Part shown: one piece after another, positions 36,670-49,988 of the stretch
How the letters are laid out: each line of letters begins with the position of its first letter
How positions within the stretch are numbered: position 1 is the stretch's first letter
Assembly: GCA_039045975.1 (NCBI GenBank)
Contig: JBCCJA010000019.1
Location: 1-61,978 of the forward strand
Length of the DNA stretch: 61,978 nt
Direction: 5' to 3'
From: JBCCJA01 sp039045975
GTDB taxonomy: Bacteria > Planctomycetota > Planctomycetia > Planctomycetales > Planctomycetaceae
The notes under the pieces: model-generated
What the model was told of the DNA's origin: nothing
Databases searched by the model: none
The model's input: the letters and a program-made list of their open reading frames with translations, nothing else
Position numbers and translations under genes: made by a program

Positions 36670-37503
36670 TCAGTGTTCGGCGATCTCGTCGAACGGGATG
36701 CCGTCTTCGTCCTCGCGGAGTACGAGGGCGGTCCAGACGGTAGCCGACCAAGCGACGATCGCTGTCGCAGACGTCGTCGCCAGCCCGATCGCGGCCACAA
36801 GAGTTACCGAGCCGGTCGTCTCTGCGAGCCCACAGACCGTCGACGACAGCCATCCCGTTCCCGCGGCGACCCCGAACCCGATTAACAAACACAGGCCGAG
36901 CAGATCGGGTCGTCTGACCGACCACGCCCAGACGCGTGTCGCGACGGCGAGCCCGTCCCCGCCGACGATACCGACCGCGGCCCACCCGAGCGTCGTCGCG
37001 ACGACGCCCCCGATCGCCGCCGTCCCCAGAAAGACGAGACCGACATCGCGCACGACCGCCGCCGTCGTGCCGAACGAGTCGGCCCCTGCGAAGCCGGCCA
37101 TTGATAGCAGTCCGCCCGGAAGCAGCACAACCGTCGTCGGCAGGCACGCCCAGCAACACGTCGTGACGTACGTCCTTGCCCGACGGCACACAAAACGGCC
37201 TGCGGCCGCCAAGGTCGCATCGCCGCCCGACTGCTTCAAAGCCGCGTAGCGGCAAAAGACGAAGAAGCACCCGCAGGCCCATACGACTTCGAAGGCCGCC
37301 GCTCCGACCGATGTCTGCCGGGCCGATGCGAGTACCGTTCCGGCAGAGACGTCTCGAAACAAGCCAGGCAGACACGCGGCTAGGGCGACCGCCCACGCGA
37401 CCTGGTCGGCCAGCGACCGCACGCCGCGGAACACGGCCGCGTACGGGATACGGGCACGCGGCCGCGGGGTCGGGAACGGGTCGCTCGTCGGTTCGCCCGG
37501 CAT
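36670..37503 (-). CDS. Multi-pass membrane protein of the RND efflux operon
   Basis: A 277-residue protein with about five hydrophobic segments (near 33-52, 68-84, 115-150, 152-182, 199-222 and 232-262). It starts 9 bp after the RND pump stop on the same strand, so it is likely cotranscribed. The first 25 residues are Pro/Arg-rich and cytoplasmic, and the C-terminus is acidic. I recognise no family. It could be an accessory to the pump or an unrelated membrane protein. Codon use matches its neighbours. Confidence 0.7.
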   Translation of the reverse strand: MPGEPTSDPFPTPRPRARIPYAAVFRGVRSLADQVAWAVALAACLPGLFRDVSAGTVLASARQTSVGAAAFEVVWACGCFFVFCRYAALKQSGGDATLAAAGRFVCRRARTYVTTCCWACLPTTVVLLPGGLLSMAGFAGADSFGTTAAVVRDVGLVFLGTAAIGGVVATTLGWAAVGIVGGDGLAVATRVWAWSVRRPDLLGLCLLIGFGVAAGTGWLSSTVCGLAETTGSVTLVAAIGLATTSATAIVAWSATVWTALVLREDEDGIPFDEIAEH

Positions 37504-37512
37504 CGACAGAGC

Positions 37513-40500
37513 CTAAACCGCGGCCTCCGGCTTCGCGCCCCGGCCGCTGACCGCGGCATCGAGCAGCGGGATCGCGAGCAACGAGACCAGCGTCCCCGCG
37601 ATCAGTCCGCCGACGACGACACGCGCCAGCGGGGCCTGCAGCTCGCCGCCTTCGCCGAGGCCGAACGCGATCGGCAGCATCGCGAGCACCGTTGTTAGCG
37701 TCGTCATCACGATCGGCCGGAAGCGGCGGACGGCGGCCAGTCGCGCGACCTCGGCCGCCGACAGTTCCGGGTCTTCCCGCGCGATCCGCCGGGCCGCGTC
37801 GATGAGCACGATCGCGTTGTTCACGACGATCCCGGCGAGAATCAACAGCCCCGTGAACGACTGCACGTTCAGCGTCGTGCCGGTCGCGACGAGCGTCGCG
37901 ACGACCCCCGCGGCCGCGATCGGCAGCGTCGCGGCGATCAGCAGCGGGTCCCGCAGCGACTCGAACTGCGACGCCATCACCATGTAGAGCAGCATGATCG
38001 CGAGCGCCAGACCGGCCGTCAGTTGGCCGAACGCGTCTTGCTGGTCCTCCCAGTTCCCGCCGATGTCGACGGTGAACCCGTCCGGCAGCTCGAGCCCGGC
38101 GAGCGCCGCCCGCGTGTCGGCCACGACCGACCCGAGGTCACGCCCGTCGACGTCGGCCGAGACCGCCCACATCCGCTGGCGGTCGAGCCGTTCGAACCAG
38201 ATCGGGGTCCGCTCCGCCGAGAACGACACGAGTTCCCCCAGCGAGACGAGTCCGCCCGACGGCGTCCCGAGGCGGATGCGGGCGAGGTCGCCGCGGCGGT
38301 CGCGGTCCTCCTCGCGGAGGCGGACGTTGACGTCGATCTCGTCGCCGTCGCCCTCGCGGAAGACGGTCGCGGTGCGTCCCCGGACGGCCGTTTCGATCGT
38401 GTTCGCGATCGACTCGATGCCGACGCCGAGCGCCGCCGCCTCCGCTCGGTCGACCCGGCCGGAGAGTTCCGGCCGCTTCGGCGCGTCGTCGACCCGCACG
38501 CCGATCAGCCCGTCGACCCCGTCGAGCGTCTCGGCCAGCGCGCCGCACAGCCGCTCCGCCTCCGCGAAGTCGTACCCGCGGACGATCAGTTCGAGGTCCG
38601 ACCCGCCCCCGCCACGCGTCAGCCGACCGAACGCGGTCAGCGTCGACCGGAAGACGCGGACAGTCATGCCCGGCAGGTCGTCGAAGACGCCGAGCAGGTC
38701 GCGACGGATCTCGTCGGCCGAGCGGGTCCGCTCCGAACGCGGCGTGAGCTTCAGGCGGACGTTCCCTTCGTTCCAGTCGTCGGCATCGTCCGAGCGGCCG
38801 CCGACGAACGTGAGCACGCTCTCACGCTCAGGTACGCGGTCGTTCGCGACCGACTCGATCTCGCGGACGTTCCGGTCGAGCCGGTCGAGCACGATGCCGG
38901 GGGCCATCTCGCCGTAAATCCGCAGGTCGCCGTCGTCGGCCTTGGGCAGCAGTTCCGTGCCGACCCGCGGCGCGAGGCCCATCCCGACGCACGCGGCCGC
39001 CAGCAGTACGCCGCCGACGAGGCCGGGCGAACGCATCGCCCCGCCGAGCGTCGCTGCGTACGCCCGGTCGAGTCCGCCGAGCAGACGCTCGAGCACCCCG
39101 CGGAGCCCCGCGTCGCCTGAGTGCCGCGACGCCTTCAACCACGTCGCGGCCAGCACCGGCGTCAGCGTCAGTGACGTCAGCAGCGACATCGCGAGGCTGA
39201 ACGACACGACCGCCGCGAGCTGGCCGAGTAGCACCGCCGTCGGCCCCTCCGCGAACAGGACCGGCACGAACACCGCGAGCGTCGTCAGCGTGCTCGCCGT
39301 GACCGCTCCGGCGACCTCGGACGTGCCCTCGACCGCCGCCGTTTTCGGGTCCGCGCCGAGGTCGCGTCGACGCACGATGCTCTCGAGCACGACGATCGAA
39401 TTGTCGACCAGCAGCCCGACGCCCAACGCCAGCCCGCCGAACGAGACCACGTTCAGGCTGAACCCGTTCAAATAGATCAGCGCGAACGTCGCGACGACCG
39501 CCAGCGGCATCGCGATCGCCACGACCGCCGCCGACCGCCAGTCACGCAGGAACACGACGAGCACCGCCAGCGCGAGCAGCCCGCCGCTCACCGCCGTCTG
39601 CCGCACGTTCGCGATCGACTCGCGGATGAAGTCGGCGTTGTCGACCCGCACGATCAGCTCGCCGGTCGGCAAAGACGCGTTGAGGGCCTCGACCGCCTCG
39701 CGAAGCCGACGGCTGACGTCGACGACGTTCGCCTGGGCCTTCTTCGTGACCAGCAACAGCAGCCCGGGCGAGCCGTTGATACGGGTCAGGTCGGTCCGGT
39801 CGACGACCGTGTCGCGGACCTCGGCGACGTCGCCGACCGTCACGACGCCCGGCCCGTCGTCGGCCGCGAACAGCGGCGTGCCCTCGATCGCTTCGAGCGA
39901 TTCGTATGTCCCGCGGGCCCGCAGCAGGCGGTTCAGGTTCCCTTCGGCGTAAGTCCCGCCGGGCAGCGTCACGTTCGCCCGGCCGAGCGCAGCGGTGACG
40001 TCTTCCAGCGTCACCCCGACCGCCGCGAGGCGGGCCCGGTCGACCGCGACCCGGATCTCGCGCCGCTCCCCGCCGCGCACATAGACCTGCGCGACGCCGT
40101 CGACCCGTTCCAGCCGGGCCTGCACGACGTCCTCGGCGACACGCGTCGCCTCCTGCAGGTCGTCGAACCCGCCGAACGCGACGTACAGGATTGGCGAGGC
40201 GTTCGGGTCGTAACGGCCGACTTCGGGCGCCTCGGCGTCCTCCGGAAGGTTGTCGCGGATGCGGTCGACGCGGTCGCGGACTTCGGCGGAGGCCTCGTCG
40301 AGGTCGGTCCCCGGCGCCAGCCGCAGCGTCACCCGGCAGCTGCCCTCCAGGCACCGCGTCGCCATCTCTTCGACGCCCGAGACCGACGCCAGCCGACGTT
40401 CGAGCGGCTCCCCGATCAGCCGTTCGATCTCGACCGGCCCGGCGCCCTCATAAACCGTCGAGACGGTCAGCACCGGCGGGTCGAACTCGGGGAACAGGTC

Positions 40501-40605
40501 GATCGTCAGCCGCGACAGACAGACGCCGCCGAACAGCAGCACCGCCAGCGACACCATCAGCGTCGTGACGGGCCGGTCGACCGAGCCGCGGACGAGCCCC
40601 GTCAC
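37513..40605 (-). CDS. RND efflux transporter, inner-membrane pump (AcrB/HAE1 family)
   Basis: A 1030-residue pump, normal for the family. It begins GSVDRPVTTLMVSLAVLLFGG, the first helix, followed by the porter region. GGLALGVGLLVDNSIVVLES near 390-410 is the proton-relay helix; MVMASQFESLRDPLLI near 880 and PIVMTTLTTVLAMLPIAFGLG near 960 mark the second half. It trimerises and extrudes drugs or metabolites by proton antiport, together with the periplasmic adaptor encoded just upstream (4-bp overlap). No outer-membrane factor gene is present, so that part must be encoded elsewhere. Confidence 0.95.
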   Translation of the reverse strand: MTGLVRGSVDRPVTTLMVSLAVLLFGGVCLSRLTIDLFPEFDPPVLTVSTVYEGAGPVEIERLIGEPLERRLASVSGVEEMATRCLEGSCRVTLRLAPGTDLDEASAEVRDRVDRIRDNLPEDAEAPEVGRYDPNASPILYVAFGGFDDLQEATRVAEDVVQARLERVDGVAQVYVRGGERREIRVAVDRARLAAVGVTLEDVTAALGRANVTLPGGTYAEGNLNRLLRARGTYESLEAIEGTPLFAADDGPGVVTVGDVAEVRDTVVDRTDLTRINGSPGLLLLVTKKAQANVVDVSRRLREAVEALNASLPTGELIVRVDNADFIRESIANVRQTAVSGGLLALAVLVVFLRDWRSAAVVAIAMPLAVVATFALIYLNGFSLNVVSFGGLALGVGLLVDNSIVVLESIVRRRDLGADPKTAAVEGTSEVAGAVTASTLTTLAVFVPVLFAEGPTAVLLGQLAAVVSFSLAMSLLTSLTLTPVLAATWLKASRHSGDAGLRGVLERLLGGLDRAYAATLGGAMRSPGLVGGVLLAAACVGMGLAPRVGTELLPKADDGDLRIYGEMAPGIVLDRLDRNVREIESVANDRVPERESVLTFVGGRSDDADDWNEGNVRLKLTPRSERTRSADEIRRDLLGVFDDLPGMTVRVFRSTLTAFGRLTRGGGGSDLELIVRGYDFAEAERLCGALAETLDGVDGLIGVRVDDAPKRPELSGRVDRAEAAALGVGIESIANTIETAVRGRTATVFREGDGDEIDVNVRLREEDRDRRGDLARIRLGTPSGGLVSLGELVSFSAERTPIWFERLDRQRMWAVSADVDGRDLGSVVADTRAALAGLELPDGFTVDIGGNWEDQQDAFGQLTAGLALAIMLLYMVMASQFESLRDPLLIAATLPIAAAGVVATLVATGTTLNVQSFTGLLILAGIVVNNAIVLIDAARRIAREDPELSAAEVARLAAVRRFRPIVMTTLTTVLAMLPIAFGLGEGGELQAPLARVVVGGLIAGTLVSLLAIPLLDAAVSGRGAKPEAAV

Positions 40606-41816
40606 GGCGTCGCCACGCCGCGACCGCCCGCTTCGGCGGCGGCCCGGATCGCCGCCGACGCGTCGGCGACCTCGACCGGGACGACTTCGTCGCCGTCCGC
40701 GGCGACGTGATTCCCCAGCGTCACGACACGGTCGCCGGCGAACAGGCCTTTGACGATCTCGACGAAGCCGCCGTCCGAGACGCCGGTGACGACCTCGCGG
40801 ACCTCGGCGGCGGGCGGGTCGCCGTCGACGACCATCAGCGTCGACCGGCCCGCCTCCTCCATGACCGACGCGACCGGAACGGCCGTCGCCTCCGCACGTT
40901 CGCCGAGTGTCAGCACGACCCGTGTCGTCATGCCCGGCTTGAGAACGCCTCGCGGATTGGCGACGTCGATCTCGACCTGTGCCGTCCGTGTCTGGGCGTC
41001 GATCAGCGGCGCGACCCGCACGACGACACCCTCGAAGACGCGGTCGGGGTACGAATCGACCTGCAGTTCCGCCCGGTTCCCGACCGTGACTTTCGCGTAA
41101 TCCCGCTCGCCGATGGCGACGACGGTGCGGACCGTTTCGATCGCGATCAGGCTCAGCAGCGACCGGTCGGTCGTCGCCAGGTCGCCCGGGTCGGCGTCCC
41201 GCGACGCGACCAGCCCGCCGAACGGGGCCCGGATCGTGACCTGTTCGAGCATGCCGTGGGCGTGTTCGAGGTTTGCCTTGGCCGACGCGACGCGGGCCTC
41301 CGCGACCGCCTCCGCCGCTTCCGCGAGCGCGAGTTCGCTTTCGGCCTCTTCGAGCTGTTGGGCGGTCGAGACGCCGGTTGCGGCCAGCGATTCCGCGCGG
41401 GCGACCTCGAGCGCGGCGAAGCGGACGCGGGCCCGCTCGGCTTCCAGTTCTTTCTCCGCGACCGTCACCTCCGACTCGGCCGCCACGACGCCGCTCGCGG
41501 CCGCTGTGTCGTCGAGTTCGAGCAGGACTTCCCCCGCTTTGACCGTGTCGCCGACTTCCCGGGTGATCTTCGTGATATAGCCCGGCGTCATCGCCCGGAC
41601 GTCGATCGAGGCGGCCGCTTCGAGCGAGCCGATCAGTTCGACGCGGTCCGACAGCGTCCGCACGACCGGCCGCATGACCTCGACCGTCAGCGGCGGCATC
41701 TCACGCCGGACGAAGCCGGCGTCCCGCGGCGGGCCGACCGAGTCGCTCCACTCGAACGTCCGCCAACCGGCGAACAGGCATGCCGCGACCACGGCCGCGG
41801 AAATCAGAAATCGCAT
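40602..41816 (-). CDS. RND efflux periplasmic adaptor (membrane fusion protein)
   Basis: A 404-residue adaptor with an N-terminal membrane anchor (FLISAAVVAACLFAGW). A lipoyl half (GYITKITREVGDTVKAGEVLLELDD) follows, then an alpha-hairpin (EVTVAEKELEAERARVRFAALE to VASAKANLEHAHGML), the second lipoyl half with IRAPFGGLVASRDADPGD, and beta-barrel and membrane-proximal domains. It links the pump to an outer-membrane channel. It is the first gene of the efflux operon and overlaps the pump gene by 4 bp. Confidence 0.93.
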   Translation of the reverse strand: MRFLISAAVVAACLFAGWRTFEWSDSVGPPRDAGFVRREMPPLTVEVMRPVVRTLSDRVELIGSLEAAASIDVRAMTPGYITKITREVGDTVKAGEVLLELDDTAAASGVVAAESEVTVAEKELEAERARVRFAALEVARAESLAATGVSTAQQLEEAESELALAEAAEAVAEARVASAKANLEHAHGMLEQVTIRAPFGGLVASRDADPGDLATTDRSLLSLIAIETVRTVVAIGERDYAKVTVGNRAELQVDSYPDRVFEGVVVRVAPLIDAQTRTAQVEIDVANPRGVLKPGMTTRVVLTLGERAEATAVPVASVMEEAGRSTLMVVDGDPPAAEVREVVTGVSDGGFVEIVKGLFAGDRVVTLGNHVAADGDEVVPVEVADASAAIRAAAEAGGRGVATP

Positions 41817-41938
41817 GTCAGGTCCGCCGGCGGGGCGCGGAACGCGAGCGGGGACTCGCAGGAAGGCCGATGCAATGTAGGGCGGCGGACCGGACCGTTC
41901 AAACAGTGTGCATGCGAACTCGGGACCGCCCGCCCGAT

Positions 41939-42337
41939 TCAGACCGCTTCTTCGATCACATCGTCAGAAACGTAAATGGGGCGGACCGGGTCGTGGTGCA
42001 CGGCCAGCGCGATCGCGTCGGAGGGGCGGGCGTCGATCTCGACCAGCTCGCCGTCCCGCCGCACGCGGACCGACGCGTAGTACGTGTGGTCGAGCAGGCT
42101 CTTGACGACGACGTCTTCGACCTCGCCGCCGAGCTGCTCGATCGCGTCCCGCAGCAGGTCGTGTGTCAGCGGCCGGCCGGGGATCTCGCCGCGGACCCGC
42201 CGGTCGATGCTCGTCGCCTCGAAGATGCCGATCAGGATCGGAAACGACCGGCCTCCGTCGACCTCCTCCAGGTAGATGACCTGCTGGTCGTTGATCTCCG
42301 AGAGGATGATCCGGGCGAGCCGCATTTCGACGAGCAT
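41939..42337 (-). CDS. Bifunctional nuclease family protein (DUF151)
   Basis: A 132-residue single-domain protein: LARIILSEINDQQVIYLEEVDGGRSFPILIGIFEA at the start, RPLTHDLLRDAIEQLGGEVEDVVV in the middle, and RPSDAIALAVHHDPVRPIYVSDDVIEEA at the end, all DUF151 hallmarks. Related plant and bacterial proteins were described as having RNase and DNase activity, but the cellular role in bacteria is unclear. It lies beyond the low-G+C island from valS; without the island it would follow valS directly. Confidence 0.9.
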   Translation of the reverse strand: MLVEMRLARIILSEINDQQVIYLEEVDGGRSFPILIGIFEATSIDRRVRGEIPGRPLTHDLLRDAIEQLGGEVEDVVVKSLLDHTYYASVRVRRDGELVEIDARPSDAIALAVHHDPVRPIYVSDDVIEEAV

Positions 42338-42346
42338 GGCGTGGTC

Positions 42347-42371
42347 CGTAGGGTCCGCTGTGCGGGCCGTT
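42347..42371. repeat. Palindromic inverted repeat, left edge of low-G+C island
   Basis: A 25-bp unit with internal stem GGTCCGC/GCGGGCC. It is the reverse complement of 43355-43379 with one mismatch (24 of 25). It lies 10 bp upstream of the DUF151 start codon. Confidence 0.7.
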
Positions 42372-42439
42372 CTGAGAGAGCGTGAGCGTCAAGCTACCAT
42401 GGTGACTCGAAGCGGTCCGCAAAAACGTCTGTCACAGGC

Positions 42440-43294
42440 TTAGCGCGATTTTGGTCTCCCGGCGTCAGTCGGGAAAATGTCGTCTTCAATGTCGAGTGTG
42501 GTGTGGATTGTGACTTCTGGCCCCTCTTCATCGCCCTTGTTCTCAAACTTGAACCAAACGGTGTATCGCCTATTGGCTACATCGACCATTGGGAGACGAA
42601 AATCAGCAGCTCTTAGCGGCCATCGAGGGACGATATCGTCAACGTCTTCATTGCCGCCGAAAAAGCGTTCTTCGGCTTGTTTCGCGTGCACAAGGATTTC
42701 GTGTGTTCGCCCTTTTATGCAGTGTATGTACTCGCCGTTATTTGCTGGGCTCTGCTTGAGATAGCTGGGTACTTCACACTCACAGACGGCTTTCGCATGC
42801 TCTCGCTGGATTGTCATTGTAAAGTTTTCTGGCACGCTGATTCGTGACGGGAGTTCGCTATCTGATGACAGTTTCATATAAAATTGATATTCGGCTGCCT
42901 CGCTGTCCTTTAATAGGCGCCAGCTTGCTGTCGTGCACACAACTTTGGGGTAAAGGCTTTCATCGGAAAAAGCGAGGCTGAGCTGTTGGAGCTTCACCTG
43001 GCCACGCAAGGCCTCGGTTGTTTGCTCTAGTTCATGGATCGCGGCCTTAAGCTCTCGTGACTGAATAGTTACAGATGCCCAGAGCAGTGCGAACGCCGGC
43101 GGGGCGAAAATGCCTGCCAAAAGATCGCCGACTTCGTTAGGCCTGAGGGGTTCGCCTTTTGGCCAGTTCGCTGCGGTCGTAATACTTGAAATGACGATCC
43201 AAGCGATCGCGATGCCCGCAGCGAATCGTGCCGGGTTTGTTTGGCGGAGTTGGGTCTCTACGGCCATTTTTGATTTTGGAAGCGGCAGAGACAT
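42440..43294 (-). CDS. Membrane-anchored coiled-coil protein, probably acquired
   Basis: A 284-residue protein of unknown function (ATG 43294; TTG 43309 possible). Two hydrophobic segments lie near residues 25-43 (FAAGIAIAWIVISSITTAAN) and 60-77 (LLAGIFAPPAFALLWASV). A coiled coil near 80-110 (SRELKAAIHELEQTTEALRGQVKLQ) is followed by a soluble beta-rich domain to the end. Small two-helix proteins of this layout are common in accessory regions of proteobacteria, usually unannotated, sometimes near defence genes. The codon use and low G+C differ strongly from all neighbours. A perfect 7-bp inverted repeat (43329-43335 with 43346-43352) lies upstream. Confidence 0.75.
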   Translation of the reverse strand: MSLPLPKSKMAVETQLRQTNPARFAAGIAIAWIVISSITTAANWPKGEPLRPNEVGDLLAGIFAPPAFALLWASVTIQSRELKAAIHELEQTTEALRGQVKLQQLSLAFSDESLYPKVVCTTASWRLLKDSEAAEYQFYMKLSSDSELPSRISVPENFTMTIQREHAKAVCECEVPSYLKQSPANNGEYIHCIKGRTHEILVHAKQAEERFFGGNEDVDDIVPRWPLRAADFRLPMVDVANRRYTVWFKFENKGDEEGPEVTIHTTLDIEDDIFPTDAGRPKSR

Positions 43295-43328
43295 AGCTGG
43301 GTTAATCAAGTGCCGTTGGCCGCCTGTC

Positions 43329-43352
43329 GTGATGATCTTGTTAAGTCATCAC
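43329..43352 (-). promoter_or_regulatory. Inverted repeat upstream of the island gene
   Basis: GTGATGA and TCATCAC form perfect 7-bp arms with a 10-nt spacer. They lie about 35-58 bp before the ATG at 43294. It is a possible operator or leader hairpin; no regulator is encoded nearby. Confidence 0.35.
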
Positions 43353-43354
43353 AA

Positions 43355-43379
43355 AACGGTCCGCACAGCGGACCCTACG
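43355..43379. repeat. Palindromic inverted repeat, right edge of island, downstream of valS
   Basis: A 25-bp unit with perfect 7-bp stem GGTCCGC/GCGGACC. Next to it, the valS TGA stop lies within GGGCTGACGCCC (the REP core seen elsewhere), so valS ends inside repeat-like sequence. Confidence 0.7.
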
Positions 43380-43383
43380 GGCG

Positions 43384-46500
<3,117 letters not shown>

Positions 46501-46571
46501 CGGGCCGGTCTTAGGCGAGAAATTCGGCCCCGGTAATGTGACGGAACGTGGTCAGACCCGCGACCGACCGG

Positions 46572-48164
<1,593 letters not shown>

Positions 48165-48335
48165 TGATGTGACAGACACGGCGGAACGCCGACGGGCTTG
48201 GAGACATTTCGGTTTGCGGAGGCTTCGCTTCGCCCCGCCAGATCGTAAGGCCGACCGCGTCCGTCCGACACGGACACGCCGGGCGTCGGTTCCGTTCCGT
48301 CACGAGACTTTGTCCGCGTGACGGAAGTTTCGCCG

Positions 48336-49880
48336 TCAGAGACCCGCCGGGGTCGCGGGGACGATCGGCCGCAGTTCGCGGCCGGCGGCGACGGGGTATT
48401 GGGCGCCGTGCCCTTCGAGGGCGGCGGCGAGCTTCGTCATCATCGCGTGCAGTCGGGCGGGGTCGCTGTCTGCGAGGTTGCGGGATTCGGTCGGGTCGGT
48501 AGCGAGGTCGTACAGCTCGTAACGGGGGAAAGCCGGCTCGAAGTCGAGGGCGACGCCGACGTCGCCGCCGTCCGCTGGGAAATAGTGGTACACGACCTTC
48601 CAGTCCTCCTCGCGGTAGCTGGTGAAGTACGAGGTGCGGTGCCGGTGCGGGAAGTGCATCAGGAACCGCGTCGGCACGTCGTCCACGCCGGCGAGGCGTC
48701 CGGAGAGGTCCGCCCCGTCGACGACGTGACCGGCCGGTATATCGACGCCGGCCAGGCGGGCGATCGTGGGGAACAGGTCGGTCACGTTCCCGGCCTGCCG
48801 CCGCAGTGCGCCGGCTTCGAGCGGCAACGCGGCCTGCGTTTCGTCGCCGGCCCGCGGTTTCGCCCACGACGCGATGAACGGCACCCGCGTCCCGCCCTCG
48901 TAGTGCGTCCCCTTCTTGCCACGCAGCGGGGCCGAGCAGGCGATCTCGTGGAACCCGCCCAGCGGCGCGTCGGTGCCGTTGTCGCCGAGGAAGAACACGA
49001 GCGTGTCTTCGGCGACGCCGAGGTCGTCGAGGTGGTCGAGCATGTCGCCGAGCGACTTGTCGATCCCGGCGATCATCGTCGCGAACTTTCCCTCGCCGCG
49101 ACGGGTCGCGTAGCCCTCGGCGAACCGTTCGTCCGCGGTGAACGGGCCGTGGACCGCGTAATGCCCCATGTAGGCGAAGAACGGCTCGCCGGCCGCGACC
49201 GCTGCGGAGATCTCGGCGTTCATCTCACGCGTGAGTGCCTCGGTCAGGAAGATGTCTTCGCCGTGGTACTTCGCGAGTCCCGGCACGGCGCGGCGTCGGT
49301 TCTTCGCGAAGTTCTCCATCCCGAGGTAGCTGCCCGGGCTCCCGTAGCTGCAGCCGGCGATGTTGACGTCGAAGCCGAAGTTCTGGGGCAGCTCGCCGAA
49401 GACGTCGTCCGGCCCGAAGTGGGCTTTGCCGACGAACAGCGTCCGGTAGCCGGCGTCGTCCAGCAGTGCCGGCAGCGTGACGTCGCCCGCCTCGATGCCG
49501 AGCCAGCCCCAATCGGGCGGCCCGGCCGCCCCGCGGTTATTGCTCTCCGACTTGATCCATTGCGTCGTGTGGTGGCGTGCCGCGTTCTGCCCGGTCAGCA
49601 GCGACACCCGCGTCGGCGAGCAGACGCTCATCGCGTAGAAGGTCTCGAACCGCGTCCCGGTCGCCGCGAGCCGTTCCATGCCCGGGGTGCGATAGAACTC
49701 GTTGAGCGGGTGTCGCTCGGGCGTGCCGGTCTGGTCCGCCAGGAACGGGACCGAGGTATCCATCAGACCCATGTCGTCGACGAGGAAGACGACGATGTTC
49801 GGCCTCTCGGCGGCGTGCGCGACGGTCGCGATGCAGAGAATGAGCGCGGACGGGTTGCGGAAGATGCGGTGCGTCATCAC
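48336..49880 (-). CDS. Exported arylsulfatase, canonical formylglycine motif
   Basis: A 514-residue sulfatase with a signal peptide ending VAHA (about residue 23). The metal-binding start RPNIVVFLVDDMGLMD follows, then CSPTR with Cys 87, the residue converted to formylglycine, within VCSPTRVSLLTGQNAARH. Metal Asp-Asn is in FFLGDNGTDAP near 298-308. It hydrolyses sulfate esters on polysaccharides in the periplasm or outside. It is transcribed with the following monohaem-protein gene upstream (108 bp gap), but a shared function is not evident. Start codons at 49880 and 49877 are both possible. Confidence 0.93.
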   Translation of the reverse strand: MMTHRIFRNPSALILCIATVAHAAERPNIVVFLVDDMGLMDTSVPFLADQTGTPERHPLNEFYRTPGMERLAATGTRFETFYAMSVCSPTRVSLLTGQNAARHHTTQWIKSESNNRGAAGPPDWGWLGIEAGDVTLPALLDDAGYRTLFVGKAHFGPDDVFGELPQNFGFDVNIAGCSYGSPGSYLGMENFAKNRRRAVPGLAKYHGEDIFLTEALTREMNAEISAAVAAGEPFFAYMGHYAVHGPFTADERFAEGYATRRGEGKFATMIAGIDKSLGDMLDHLDDLGVAEDTLVFFLGDNGTDAPLGGFHEIACSAPLRGKKGTHYEGGTRVPFIASWAKPRAGDETQAALPLEAGALRRQAGNVTDLFPTIARLAGVDIPAGHVVDGADLSGRLAGVDDVPTRFLMHFPHRHRTSYFTSYREEDWKVVYHYFPADGGDVGVALDFEPAFPRYELYDLATDPTESRNLADSDPARLHAMMTKLAAALEGHGAQYPVAAGRELRPIVPATPAGL

Positions 49881-49988
49881 GGTTCTCGTTCGGGCGGCTC
49901 GCTGACGCGGTTCCTCGGTCGGCGTCTGCGGTGCCCGGTCAGTTGAACGCCGGGCCCGGGACGTGTCGATCGGCGACGCCGAGGACCG

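Larger units (their letters stand above)
42372..43354. other. Low-G+C one-gene island
   Basis: Composition falls to roughly half G+C (sampled 60-base lines give 42-53 percent), against roughly two thirds in the neighbours. It spans about 1 kb between two inverted palindromic repeats and contains a single gene (42440-43294). It separates valS from the DUF151 gene. No transposase or integrase is present. Confidence 0.6.

Noticed and set aside
34115..37396. 1093-codon minus-strand open frame opposite the surface protein
   Set aside because: Its translation is Asp/Val/Arg-biased antisense of the beta-helix codons, and it crosses the terminator at 36637-36666.
42347..43379. Composite transposon or complete IS
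   Set aside because: No transposase, and the edges are self-palindromic repeats also typical of intergenic REP units; no convincing target duplication was found (only a 5-bp GGCGT match at unequal offsets).
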